Shown here: piece by piece, positions 1 through 6,603 of the stretch
Layout of the letters: the number at the start of each line of letters is the position of its first letter
How positions within the stretch are numbered: position 1 is the first letter of the stretch
From: JBBQDZ01 sp038320185
GTDB taxonomy: Bacteria > Actinomycetota > Thermoleophilia > Gaiellales > Gaiellaceae
Reading direction: 5' to 3'
DNA length: 8,973 bases
Assembly (NCBI GenBank): GCA_038320185.1
Contig: JBBQDZ010000097.1
Span: forward strand, 1-8,973
Program-made: the position numbers and the translations under genes
The notes under the pieces: generated by a model
Databases searched by the model: none
The model's input: only the letters and a program-made list of their open reading frames with translations
What the model was told of the DNA's origin: nothing

Positions 1-31
1 GCCCGAACCAGACCCCTCGCACCACCCGCCC

Positions 32-60
32 TTCAAGAGACGCATCCGCGGCTCTATTAT
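32..60 (+). promoter_or_regulatory. Promoter for the leaderless membrane-protein gene
   Basis: A good -10 box TATTAT lies at 55-60, and a weak -35 candidate TTCAAG at 32-37 gives a 17-nt spacer. Only six bases separate the -10 box from GTG 67, so transcription would start at or next to the start codon. There is no Shine-Dalgarno sequence, consistent with a leaderless mRNA. Positions 1-31 hold nothing else that I recognise. Confidence 0.55.
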
Positions 61-66
61 CGAAGC

Positions 67-726
67 GTGCGCCGCCGGCACCACAGGCTTCTCTCGGCCG
101 CGGCTTTTGCCCTGCTCGCGCTGGTCGCTGAGCTGGCCGGACGGAGCCTCACCCATCGGCTCGACGTGGGACGGCATGTCGCCTCTCCGGCGAACACGCA
201 GACCGACTACTACCCGATCCTGCTGGCGGCAGTGAAGGTGGGTATTGCGCTGCTGCTGGCGCGGCTCGCGTGGCGCCTCGTGCGGGCTCGCTCGGCGTCC
301 CGCGCCGCCGCCCGTCTCGCGGGCGCGCTCGAATCGCACGGCGGAAGCCCGGTGCCCCGCCTCCGGCTGCGCCTCTCCCCGCGGCGCTGGCTCGCCTTCT
401 ATGCCCTGACGGCCGTGATCTACCTCGTCCAGCTCGACGTCGAAGGGATGACGGCCGGCCGCTGGCCGCTCCTCTCGCCGTGGCTGCACTCCTCTGCGCT
501 GCCGATCTTCGCGGTGGTCGCCGTCTTCGCTGCACTCCTCTGGAGCATCGTCTCCTGCTGGCTCTCCGAGTACGAGCACTACGCGGCCCAGGCGGTTGCT
601 CACGCGCGGCGGCTCGCCGCGGCGGCGCTTCGCGTCGCGCTGCCCGAGGCCTCGGAAGCATCCGCCGCGCCCCGGCGGCTCTTCGGGATCGTCTTCGAGA
701 GCCGGCCGCCTCCGGCTCCCGCCTAG
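67..726 (+). CDS. Four-helix membrane protein of unknown function
   Basis: I do not recognise the family. The 219-residue product has four predicted membrane helices at about residues 8-25, 50-69, 108-125 and 142-166. The basic N-terminus and the arginine-rich loop at 70-107 predict both ends inside the cell. On that topology the 26-49 loop (His30, His37) and the 126-141 loop (His141) lie outside. The C-terminal tail from about residue 170 is cytoplasmic, rich in alanine and arginine, and ends in a proline-rich stretch. The GTG start is chosen because a TATTAT -10 box ends six bases before it. It lies 62 bases upstream of a copper-related cluster on the same strand, but a hairpin at its stop codon suggests it may be a separate unit. 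A link to copper is therefore only suggestive. Confidence 0.75.
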   Translation: MRRRHHRLLSAAAFALLALVAELAGRSLTHRLDVGRHVASPANTQTDYYPILLAAVKVGIALLLARLAWRLVRARSASRAAARLAGALESHGGSPVPRLRLRLSPRRWLAFYALTAVIYLVQLDVEGMTAGRWPLLSPWLHSSALPIFAVVAVFAALLWSIVSCWLSEYEHYAAQAVAHARRLAAAALRVALPEASEASAAPRRLFGIVFESRPPPAPA

Positions 727-755
727 CCGCGCCCCCTCTCTGCCTTGGGCGCGGC
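726..755 (+). terminator. Hairpin after the first gene, possible terminator
   Basis: A perfect 9-bp inverted repeat, GCCGCGCCC at 726-734 and GGGCGCGGC at 747-755, encloses a 12-nt loop and begins on the last base of the TAG stop codon. It lacks a downstream T-run, so it is not a classical intrinsic terminator. Such U-less GC hairpins are proposed terminators in high-GC actinobacteria. It could equally be an mRNA 3'-end stabiliser. Confidence 0.4.
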
Positions 756-788
756 GCACGAGGCCGTGGCCCTACCTAGGAGAGGATC

Positions 789-1061
789 ATGAGCACGCAG
801 CTGGCAACAGAGGTTCTACGGACGCGGGTCCGCTGCTCGGCGCGCGTCCGCGTCTTGTCCGGGCTCGGCCCGTCAACGATCGTGGCCGGCGGAGTCTGGG
901 CCGCGCTCCAGCCGTACCGGCTGACACTTCTGCACCCCCACGGCCAGGGGTTCTGGTGGCTCTTCGCGGAGCCGCCGCTGTTCGTGGTCGCCGTCGGACT
1001 CCTGTTCCACTTCCTCGTGCTCCCCGGGCTGCTCGCCGATCTCGAGCGGGGAAAGGGCTGA
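789..1061 (+). CDS. Small membrane protein opening the copper cluster
   Basis: The 90-residue product is not a family I recognise. The N-terminal 25 residues are basic (Arg11, 13, 15, 19 and 21). A moderately hydrophobic stretch at about 28-42 is followed by a loop with an HPHG motif (His49, His51), and then a clear membrane helix at about 62-82 containing His74. The ATG start is set by a strong Shine-Dalgarno AGGAGAGG at 778-785, three bases upstream. Its TGA stop shares its final A with the ATG of the next gene (TGATG), so the two are probably translationally coupled. Its place in front of a CopC-CopD fusion, together with its histidines, suggests an accessory role in copper handling. That is inference from context only. 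Confidence 0.75.
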   Translation: MSTQLATEVLRTRVRCSARVRVLSGLGPSTIVAGGVWAALQPYRLTLLHPHGQGFWWLFAEPPLFVVAVGLLFHFLVLPGLLADLERGKG

Positions 1062-1639
1062 TGAAGCCGCCTGCCGAGCACATCCACTGGATGTTCGCGA
1101 CGGGGCTCCTGCTCGTCGGGCTCTGCATGCTCGCCGAGGCGATCGTCGGCGAGGAGGTCTGGCGTGCGCGTGCGTGGCGGGCGTACCTGTGGCCGAGCCT
1201 CGTGTTCGCCATCGGCCTGCTGATGTGGCCCGTGATGGTGTTCTTCACGAACTCCGCCATCCACATGCTGGCTCACGGCTCGTGGGCGCAGGTGATGATG
1301 CTCGCCGGGGGCGCACAGATCGCCCTCGTGCGCGGGAAGCTGAAGAGCCGCTACTGGCAGCTGACGATGCCTCTGGCCCTCGTCGTGTCGGGAACCGCGT
1401 TCCTCGTCCACGAACAGAACGGCTGGCTCTTCGCCCGCTCCGCCTTCGTCCACCACGCCTGCGGCTGGACGCTGATCGTTGGAGCGCTCTTCCCCCTCGG
1501 CAAGACCTTCCGGCCGCGCCTTCCCGGCCTCAGCGCAGGCTTCGCCGTGACCTGCCTTGTGCTGGCTGTCGTCCTCTTCTCGGCGCGCGACGTCGCGCCG
1601 ATCTTCGGACACTTCTCCGGCGGGGTCGCCCACCGGTGA
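1061..1639 (+). CDS. Six-helix histidine-rich membrane protein, copper cluster
   Basis: The 192-residue protein has six predicted helices at about residues 11-28, 43-62, 75-90, 102-118, 132-146 and 157-175. The basic loops at 35-40, 91-97 and 148-153 place those loops in the cytoplasm. On this topology all nine histidines (7, 9, 68, 72, 117, 131, 132, 184, 191) lie on or near the outer face, several at helix ends, with methionines close by (Met69, 79, 80). This suggests an extracytoplasmic metal or haem site. I cannot name the family. The ATG overlaps the previous stop by one base and the TGA overlaps the GTG of the CopC-CopD gene by four bases, so the three genes should be made together. A longer reading from 596 in the same frame is rejected because it would run through the two upstream genes. 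Confidence 0.8.
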   Translation: MKPPAEHIHWMFATGLLLVGLCMLAEAIVGEEVWRARAWRAYLWPSLVFAIGLLMWPVMVFFTNSAIHMLAHGSWAQVMMLAGGAQIALVRGKLKSRYWQLTMPLALVVSGTAFLVHEQNGWLFARSAFVHHACGWTLIVGALFPLGKTFRPRLPGLSAGFAVTCLVLAVVLFSARDVAPIFGHFSGGVAHR

Positions 1640-2949
1640 GACGGGCGCTGTTGGCCGCGGCACTGCTCGTGCTCGTGCTGCCGGGCTCGGCGCTCGCGCA
1701 CGCGGCCCTGAGCGACGCGTCGCCGCGCTTCCAGCAGCGACTCGAGGTCGCGCCGCGCGCCATCGTCCTGCGCTTCGATCAGGAGGTGACCGCCCTCCCG
1801 GGCGCGATCGAGGTGCGCACTGCGACCGGCCGCCTCGTGTCACTTCGCGCGTCTGCCGAGGGCGACCGTCGCGTCGTGCGTGCGCGGCTCCTGCACCTCG
1901 GGCGTGGCCCGTACACCGTGCGCTGGCACGTGCTCTCGGGTGACGGCCATGTGGTCTCGGGCGTCTTCACCTTCGGCGTCCGCTACGCAGCACCACCGCC
2001 GACGGAAGCATTCGGCGCCTCCGGCCCGACCCGGACCGAGCACCTCGTCCGGTGGGCGTACTTCATCGGCCTCGCCCTCCTCGCCGGGGGCCTGGGCTTC
2101 CGGCTGCTCGTGCTGCGCGGCCCGACGCCTCCCGCCTTCGAGCGGCGCTTCTACCTTGTGACCGGTGCCGGGGTCCTAGTCGTGCTCGAGGTCGGGATCC
2201 TCGCTTTCCTCCTGCGGGCCGAAGACGCCCTCCAGCTCCCGTTCGCTCGCTTCGTCTACGGCGATCTGTCGCCGATTGCCGGCGGGACGCGCTTCGGCAC
2301 CGCGTTCATCGCGATGACGCTCGGGTTCGCGTTCGTCGCCGCGCTCCTGTTCCTGGGCTGGCTCACGGCGAGGACGATCTTCCTCTGGCCCGCGTTCATG
2401 CTCGCGCTTGGAACCGCCTCCGGGCTCTCCCTCTCCGGGCACTCCGCGGCGGACCCCGGCTCCTCCTGGCGTTCCGAGCTCGCCGACTGGGTGCATCTGT
2501 CGGCGGCGTCGCTCTGGCTCGGCGGTCTCGTGCAGCTCGTGTTCGTCGTGTGGCCGAGCGCGCCCGCTCTGCGCCGCGAGGCGTTCCTGCGCTTCTCGCG
2601 GCTCGCCGGCATCCTCGTGGCGCTGCTCGTCGCAGCCGGCGTCTATCTGAGCATCCTGCGACTGCCCCACCTGCACGACCTCTGGGCCGAAGGCTACGGG
2701 CGCGTGCTGCTCGTGAAGCTCGGCCTCGTGTGCGTCGCGCTCTCGTGGGGCGCCTTCCACCATTTCTTCGTGCGGCCCCTCCTCGAGACTGGCCGCGACG
2801 GGATCCTCCTCCGGATCCCGCGGAGTCTGGCGGGCGAGAGTGCCGTCGGAATGGCGGTTCTGCTCGCAGCCGCCGTCCTCGTCGACTCGAGGCCCCCGCC
2901 GCGGCCGGCACCTCCGGCTCCGGTCGCCGCGACCGCAAACGCTCGCTAG
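1636..2949 (+). CDS. copCD: CopC-CopD fusion copper resistance/import protein
   Basis: The 437-residue protein joins a secreted copper-binding CopC domain to a polytopic CopD domain, as in YcnJ-type proteins. Residues 1-21 form a signal peptide, and cleavage after Ala21 would expose His22 as the first mature residue. Together with Asp103 and His105 (the DGH motif) this matches the N-terminal His plus Asp-x-His set used by CopC for Cu(II). The CopC domain spans about 22-116. CopD follows from about 135, with some eight hydrophobic helices and conserved-looking His269, His287 (in ADWVHLSAASLWLGGL), His345/347 and His375/376. The tail after 418 is proline- and alanine-rich. In known systems CopD works with CopC in periplasmic or extracellular copper handling and import. 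GTG at 1636 overlaps the preceding TGA (GTGA) and begins directly at the signal peptide, so it is the chosen start. Confidence 0.93.
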   Translation: MRRALLAAALLVLVLPGSALAHAALSDASPRFQQRLEVAPRAIVLRFDQEVTALPGAIEVRTATGRLVSLRASAEGDRRVVRARLLHLGRGPYTVRWHVLSGDGHVVSGVFTFGVRYAAPPPTEAFGASGPTRTEHLVRWAYFIGLALLAGGLGFRLLVLRGPTPPAFERRFYLVTGAGVLVVLEVGILAFLLRAEDALQLPFARFVYGDLSPIAGGTRFGTAFIAMTLGFAFVAALLFLGWLTARTIFLWPAFMLALGTASGLSLSGHSAADPGSSWRSELADWVHLSAASLWLGGLVQLVFVVWPSAPALRREAFLRFSRLAGILVALLVAAGVYLSILRLPHLHDLWAEGYGRVLLVKLGLVCVALSWGAFHHFFVRPLLETGRDGILLRIPRSLAGESAVGMAVLLAAAVLVDSRPPPRPAPPAPVAATANAR

Positions 2950-2957
2950 GCGGGCCG

Positions 2958-2986
2958 TTCTCGGCCGCGTGACGCGGCGGTAACGT
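2958..2986 (+). promoter_or_regulatory. Promoter of the SDR gene with palindromic spacer
   Basis: TAACGT at 2981-2986 sits seven bases before ATG 2994, and a weak -35 candidate TTCTCG at 2958-2963 gives a 17-base spacer. No Shine-Dalgarno precedes either candidate start. The box position supports ATG 2994 as a leaderless start over the upstream in-frame GTG 2985, which would overlap the -10 box. The spacer contains the perfect inverted repeat listed separately. Confidence 0.45.
2964..2978. repeat. Perfect 6-bp inverted repeat, operator candidate
   Basis: GCCGCG at 2964-2969 and CGCGGC at 2973-2978 flank a central TGA. The repeat lies entirely between the -35 and -10 candidates of the SDR gene, where a repressor or spacer-binding regulator could act. 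It also lies 15 bases after the copCD stop codon, so it may simply be a weak terminator hairpin. GC-rich palindromes of this size occur by chance in such genomes. Confidence 0.3.
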
Positions 2987-2993
2987 GCGCGCC

Positions 2994-4028
2994 ATGCTCT
3001 GGGCGATCTCCGGTGGGGCCGGCTTTCTCGGCCTCCATCTCTCGCGGCGGCTGCTCGCGGACGGGCACGCCGTCCGCAGCCTCGACCTCGTGCCGCTCGA
3101 CGATCCCGGGCTCGAGCACTCGGTCGAGGAGCTGCGCGGCGACATCCGCGACGAGGCACTCGCAGGGCGGCTCGTAGCGGGAGCGGACGTGCTCGTGCAC
3201 GCCGCGGCCGCGCTTCCGATCCAGGCGAAGCGGGAGTCGATCTGGTCGGCGAACGTCCGCGGCACCGGGACGCTCCTGCGGGCCGCACGCGACGCCGGCG
3301 TCCGGCGCGTCGTCTTTATCAGCTCGACCGCGGTCTACGGGGTGCCGAAGGTGCATCCGATTCCCGAGGACGCGCCGCTGCACGGCGTCGGCCACTACGG
3401 CGGCTCGAAGATCGCGGCGGAGCGGATCTGCGGCGACTTCGTGCGCCAGGGGCTGGACATCGTCACGATCCGGCCGAAGACGTTCATCGGGGCCGAACGG
3501 CTCGGCGTCTTCGAGATCCTCTTCGACTGGATTCGCGAGGGCAGGCGCATCTACATCCTCGGCAACGGCTCGAATCGCTACCAGCTGCTCGCGGTGGCTG
3601 ACCTCGTCGAGGCGATCGTCTGCGCGGCCGGCGCCGAGGGCGTCGCGCGTGAGACGCTCAACGTCGGAGCGACGGAGTTCGGAACGGTTCGCTCGGACCT
3701 CCAGGCGCTGATCGACCACGCGGGCTCGTCGAGCCGGCTGACGCCGATTCCCGCGCGGCCCGCCGAGGTGGCGCTGCGCGCGCTCGAGCTCCTGAAGCTC
3801 TCGCCCCTCGCGGAGTGGCACTACAAGACCGCCCACCGTGACTCCTTCGTCGACACCTCGAAGGCGCAGCGCTTGCTCGGGTTCTCGCCCCGGCTCTCGA
3901 ACGAGCAGGCGCTGGTCGAGACCTACGATTGGTACCTGGCGCACTTCGCCGAGCTGAAGCAGGCAGGGGTCACCCACCGTGTGCCCTGGGACCAGCAGGC
4001 ACTCGGCCTGCTGAAGCGTCTGAGTTGA
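2994..4028 (+). CDS. NAD-dependent epimerase/dehydratase (extended SDR)
   Basis: The 344-residue protein is an extended short-chain dehydrogenase/reductase of the nucleotide-sugar epimerase/dehydratase type. The glycine-rich nucleotide loop GGAGFLG is at residues 7-13. Asp31 at the end of the second strand indicates NAD(H) rather than NADP(H). The SSTAVYG strand at 110-116 supplies the catalytic Ser/Thr, and Tyr135-x-x-x-Lys139 is the active pair. RPKTFIG at 160-166 and the RYQLLAVADLVEAI stretch at 195-208 are typical of the substrate-side region. The length is normal for the family. The substrate cannot be told; a nucleoside-diphosphate sugar is the usual one. GTG 2985 would add three residues, but ATG 2994 is preferred from the -10 spacing. 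A methyltransferase gene follows after 20 bases, so the two are probably co-transcribed. Confidence 0.9.
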   Translation: MLWAISGGAGFLGLHLSRRLLADGHAVRSLDLVPLDDPGLEHSVEELRGDIRDEALAGRLVAGADVLVHAAAALPIQAKRESIWSANVRGTGTLLRAARDAGVRRVVFISSTAVYGVPKVHPIPEDAPLHGVGHYGGSKIAAERICGDFVRQGLDIVTIRPKTFIGAERLGVFEILFDWIREGRRIYILGNGSNRYQLLAVADLVEAIVCAAGAEGVARETLNVGATEFGTVRSDLQALIDHAGSSSRLTPIPARPAEVALRALELLKLSPLAEWHYKTAHRDSFVDTSKAQRLLGFSPRLSNEQALVETYDWYLAHFAELKQAGVTHRVPWDQQALGLLKRLS

Positions 4029-4030
4029 GC

Positions 4031-4037
4031 GGAGAGG
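4031..4037 (+). promoter_or_regulatory. Ribosome binding site setting the methyltransferase start
   Basis: GGAGAGG lies 11 bases before GTG 4049 and only two bases after the SDR stop codon. It favours GTG 4049 over TTG 4025, which overlaps the SDR stop codon and would place this purine tract inside the coding region. Confidence 0.55.
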
Positions 4038-4048
4038 ATCCGCGAGCC

Positions 4049-4792
4049 GTGAAGGACGACTGGGACAAGCTCTTCGATGAGATGTACCTGCGGGGCTACG
4101 CGGTGCTCGGGCGCGGCGGCGACGCGGAGGCGCAGGCGCTCGGAGCGGTGCGGCTCGCCGGCGTCGAGCCGCCGGCGGAGGTGCTCGACGCGCCCTGCGG
4201 GTACGGGCGGCACTCGATCCCGCTCGCGTTGGCCGGCTACCGGGTCACCGGCGCCGATCGCTCGCCGGTGCTCCTCGCGGAAGCCCGCCGCCGCGCGGGA
4301 GCGGCTGACTCCCCTCGCCTTCGTCAGGCCGACCACCGTCAGCTCCCGTTCGAGCCGACGAGCTTCGATTGCGTCCTCAATCTCTTCAGCTCCCTGGGTT
4401 ATCGGGGCGAGGAGGGCGACCGGGCGACTCTTGGAGAGTTCCACCGTGTGCTCCGGCCCGGCGGCTCGCTCGTCGTCGAGACGATGCACCGGGACCGGCT
4501 GATCGCCATCTTCCAGCCGCGCGGCTGGGACAACCTCGGCGGCGGCTCGACGCTCCTCGAGGAGCGTCGGTTCGATCCGGTGAGCGGGATGATCGAGACC
4601 GACCATGTGATCGTCGGCCCCGATGGACAACGCCAGGGCATCACCTACCGGATACGCCTCTACACCGCGACCGAGCTCGTCCGCCTACTCGAGGAGGCCG
4701 GCTACGTCGGTGTCGAGTGCTTCGGCGGCCTCGAGCGCGAGCCGCTCACCGCGCAGACGCGGCTCGTGATTCTCGCGCGAACGCCCGAGTAG
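4049..4792 (+). CDS. Class I SAM-dependent methyltransferase
   Basis: The 247-residue protein carries the methyltransferase fold. Motif I VLDAPCGYG at residues 45-53 binds S-adenosylmethionine, Asp70 (in GADRS) would contact the ribose, and Asp95 lies in the motif II region. CVLNLFSSLGY at 108-118 is the motif IV region, followed by the post-motif EFHRVLRPGGSLVVETMHRD at 130-149. The part from about 160 onward, with FQPRGWDNLGGGSTLLEERRF, is a strand-rich segment before a helical end. This arrangement is common in small-molecule methyltransferases, but the acceptor cannot be inferred. It follows the SDR gene by 20 bases, so a shared pathway such as modification of a sugar or secondary metabolite is possible but unproven. 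Its TAG stop forms part of the -10 box of the next gene. Confidence 0.88.
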   Translation: MKDDWDKLFDEMYLRGYAVLGRGGDAEAQALGAVRLAGVEPPAEVLDAPCGYGRHSIPLALAGYRVTGADRSPVLLAEARRRAGAADSPRLRQADHRQLPFEPTSFDCVLNLFSSLGYRGEEGDRATLGEFHRVLRPGGSLVVETMHRDRLIAIFQPRGWDNLGGGSTLLEERRFDPVSGMIETDHVIVGPDGQRQGITYRIRLYTATELVRLLEEAGYVGVECFGGLEREPLTAQTRLVILARTPE

Positions 4793-4795
4793 ACT
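4766..4795 (+). promoter_or_regulatory. Internal promoter for the class V PLP enzyme
   Basis: TAGACT at 4790-4795 includes the methyltransferase stop codon TAG (4790-4792) and lies seven bases before GTG 4803. A weak -35 candidate GTGATT at 4766-4771 gives an 18-base spacer. No Shine-Dalgarno is visible, so the PLP enzyme gene may have a leaderless transcript of its own in addition to read-through. Confidence 0.45.
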
Positions 4796-4802
4796 CGTCG
4801 CG

Positions 4803-5960
4803 GTGGAGCTCGAGGACTACCGCGAGCAGTTTCCGATCCTCGCGGAGACGACTTACCTGATCAGCCACTCGCTCGGACCCATGCCCACCGAGGCGGAGCG
4901 CCGTCTCGCCGAATACGCGCGGACGTGGTCGACACGGGGCGTACGGGCGTGGGGAGAAGGCTGGTGGGAGCTGCCGGTCACCGTCGGCGACCAGGTCGGA
5001 CGCATCGTCGGCGCGGCGCACGGTTCGACGGTGATGCACCAGAACGTCACGGTCGCCGAGGCGATCGTCCTCTCCTGCTTCTCGTTCGAGGGGCCGCGCA
5101 ACAGGGTCGTCTACGAGGAGGAGAACTTCCCTTCGGTGCGCTACCTCTACCAGGCACAGGCGGCGCGCGGCGCCGAGATCGTCGTGTGCCCGGACGACGC
5201 CGCGATCGTCGAGGCGATCGACGAGCGGACGCTCCTCGTCCCGATCAGCCACGTGCTCTTCCGGACCGCAGCGATCCAGGATGTGGAGGCGATCGTCCGT
5301 CGCGCGCACGAGGCGGGGGCCTACGTCGTTCTCGACGCCTACCAGTCGGCGGGAACGGTGCCGCTCGATGTGACCGCGCTCGGCGTCGACTTCGCTGTCG
5401 GCGGCAGCGTCAAGTGGCTGTGCGGAGGGCCCGGCGCCGGCTGGCTCTACGTCCGGCCGGACCTCGCGGAGCGGCTGGAGCCGACGCTCGTCGGCTGGCA
5501 GGCGCATGCGCAGCCGTTCGCGTTCGAGCCGGAGCTCGATTACGCGGAGGGCGCGAGGCGGTTCCTCACGGGCACGCCGAACGTCCCGGCCCTGTACGCC
5601 GCGACGGCGGGGTACGACCTGATCGAGGAAATCGGGGTCGAGCGCATCCGCGGGCGCTCCCTCGTGCAGACGGAGCTGCTCGCGCGCCTCTTCTCGCAGG
5701 CGGGCTACGAAGTGGCGGGCCCGCACGACGCGAACCTGCGCGGCGGGACCGTCAGCGTCGGGCTCCCCGAGTTCGAAGCCGTGCATCGCGAGCTGGCCGC
5801 GCGCGAGATCGTCTGCGACTACCGCCCCGGCGTCGGCCTGCGCTTCGGGCCGCACTTCTTCAACACCGACGCCGAGCTCGAGCACGCAGCGCGGGAGGCA
5901 ATGGCAATCGTCGAGACGGGCGCCTACGAACGCCACCTCGGCGCCGCCGCCGGCTTCTGA
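4803..5960 (+). CDS. Class V aminotransferase-fold PLP enzyme
   Basis: The 385-residue protein is a fold-type I PLP enzyme of class V, the group with cysteine desulfurases, kynureninase and isopenicillin N epimerase-like proteins. Residues ISHSLGPMP at 20-28 resemble the kynureninase N-terminal motif. Asp178 in VVLDAYQSAG would pair with the pyridine nitrogen, with Gln181 three residues on. Lys204 in GGSVKWLCGGPGAGWLYVRP is the expected PLP lysine. GWQAHAQPFAFE at 231-242 and FLTGTPNVPAL at 254-264 also recall kynureninase. The D-x-x-Q pattern and the Val before the lysine are less kynureninase-like, so I keep the broad name. Reaction and substrate are unknown. GTG 4803 follows the methyltransferase stop by 10 bases and lies seven bases after a TAGACT box. 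Confidence 0.88.
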   Translation: MELEDYREQFPILAETTYLISHSLGPMPTEAERRLAEYARTWSTRGVRAWGEGWWELPVTVGDQVGRIVGAAHGSTVMHQNVTVAEAIVLSCFSFEGPRNRVVYEEENFPSVRYLYQAQAARGAEIVVCPDDAAIVEAIDERTLLVPISHVLFRTAAIQDVEAIVRRAHEAGAYVVLDAYQSAGTVPLDVTALGVDFAVGGSVKWLCGGPGAGWLYVRPDLAERLEPTLVGWQAHAQPFAFEPELDYAEGARRFLTGTPNVPALYAATAGYDLIEEIGVERIRGRSLVQTELLARLFSQAGYEVAGPHDANLRGGTVSVGLPEFEAVHRELAAREIVCDYRPGVGLRFGPHFFNTDAELEHAAREAMAIVETGAYERHLGAAAGF

Positions 5961-5998
5961 GCGCCGAGGCTCGAGGCCGCGCCGACTGGGCTCGCCGC

Positions 5999-6004
5999 TA
6001 GCTT
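5999..6004 (+). promoter_or_regulatory. -10 box candidate for the DUF218 gene
   Basis: TAGCTT lies nine bases before TTG 6014 and includes the in-frame stop TAG 5999-6001 that limits how far the DUF218 reading frame can extend. No convincing -35 is seen. The transcript would have a leader of only about two bases, without a ribosome binding site. Confidence 0.35.
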
Positions 6005-6013
6005 GTCGGACGG

Positions 6014-6553
6014 TTGTTCCTGTTTCCAGGCCGTCGTGTCTTTCTCTTCCTCGCCCTCGTCGTCGCGTGGGTCGTCGCGACCTTCAAACTCTTCCTCGTC
6101 CCTCACCAGGACCGGCCGGGTCGCGCGGATGCCGTCGTCGTGCTGTCCGGGTCGAAGGTGCCGCGCCTCGACAGGGCGCTCGATCTGATGGGCCGCGGCG
6201 TCGCGCCCGTGCTCGTCATCTCGCACGGCCGCGACCCGGGCTGGCCGCAGGCGAACCGGCTCTGCCGGCATGGCGGCCCGGGCTTCCGCGTGGTCTGCTT
6301 CGTCCCGAAGCCCGACTCGACGCAGGGCGAGGCGGAGACGTTCGGCCGTCTCGCGGCCGCTCGGCGGTGGCGCTCGGTCGTGGTCGTCACGTCGACCTTC
6401 CACGTGACGAGGGCGCGGATGCTGTTCAAGCGCTGTGTGGACGGCCGCGTCCGCGCGGTCGGCGCGCGGTACGCCCTCAGGCACGTCTTCGACTACGTCT
6501 TCGCGGAGTGGCCGAAGCTCGCCTACGCGCTCACGATCCATCGCGGCTGCTGA
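6014..6553 (+). CDS. DUF218 (YdcF/ElyC-like) membrane-anchored protein
   Basis: The 179-residue protein has one N-terminal membrane helix at about 8-27 followed by a DUF218 domain, so the domain probably faces outward. Diagnostic segments in order are ADAVVVLSGS at 38-47, RLDRALDLMGRG at 51-62, VLVISHG at 66-72, the STQGEAETF loop at 102-110 and SVVVVTSTFHVTRARMLFKR at 121-140. Relatives include ElyC, linked to envelope carbon-lipid metabolism, and SanA/YdcF; the biochemical reaction is not settled. The length is at the short end for the family. TTG 6014 is the only plausible start between an in-frame TAG at 5999 and the membrane helix, so the start is fairly secure although unusual. Confidence 0.85.
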   Translation: MFLFPGRRVFLFLALVVAWVVATFKLFLVPHQDRPGRADAVVVLSGSKVPRLDRALDLMGRGVAPVLVISHGRDPGWPQANRLCRHGGPGFRVVCFVPKPDSTQGEAETFGRLAAARRWRSVVVVTSTFHVTRARMLFKRCVDGRVRAVGARYALRHVFDYVFAEWPKLAYALTIHRGC

Positions 6554-6568
6554 CGCAGCTGCTCCGAG

Positions 6569-6597
6569 TTGAGTGAGCGCCGGCGAAGCGCGATACT
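6569..6597 (+). promoter_or_regulatory. Sigma-70-type promoter in the gap after DUF218
   Basis: TTGAGT at 6569-6574 and GATACT at 6592-6597 are separated by exactly 17 bases, each matching four of six consensus positions. This is the best-balanced -35/-10 pair in the window. The predicted start site, around 6603-6605, has no plus-strand gene after it but abuts the structured segment at 6606-6716. The nearest gene downstream is DUF72 on the opposite strand. Confidence 0.5.
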
Positions 6598-6603
6598 GAG
6601 GCA

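Noticed and set aside
596..1060. N-terminal extension of the six-helix protein upstream of ATG 1061
   Set aside because: It runs through the first and second genes in another frame, is arginine/proline-rich without family features, and is explained by high-GC shadow coding.
2985..2993. GTG 2985 as SDR start
   Set aside because: It overlaps the TAACGT box, and ATG 2994 has the same 7-base spacing seen at other leaderless starts. The difference is only three residues.
2176..3288. Minus-strand reading frame spanning the copCD-SDR junction
   Set aside because: It crosses two well-supported plus-strand genes and is low-complexity basic sequence.
2946..3977. Long minus-strand reading frame opposite the SDR gene
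   Set aside because: The product is an arginine/glutamate-rich low-complexity shadow, whereas the plus strand has clear SDR motifs.
4746..5936. Long minus-strand reading frame opposite the PLP enzyme
   Set aside because: No domain is recognisable; it is an antisense shadow typical of GC-rich codon bias. The plus-strand PLP motifs are unambiguous.
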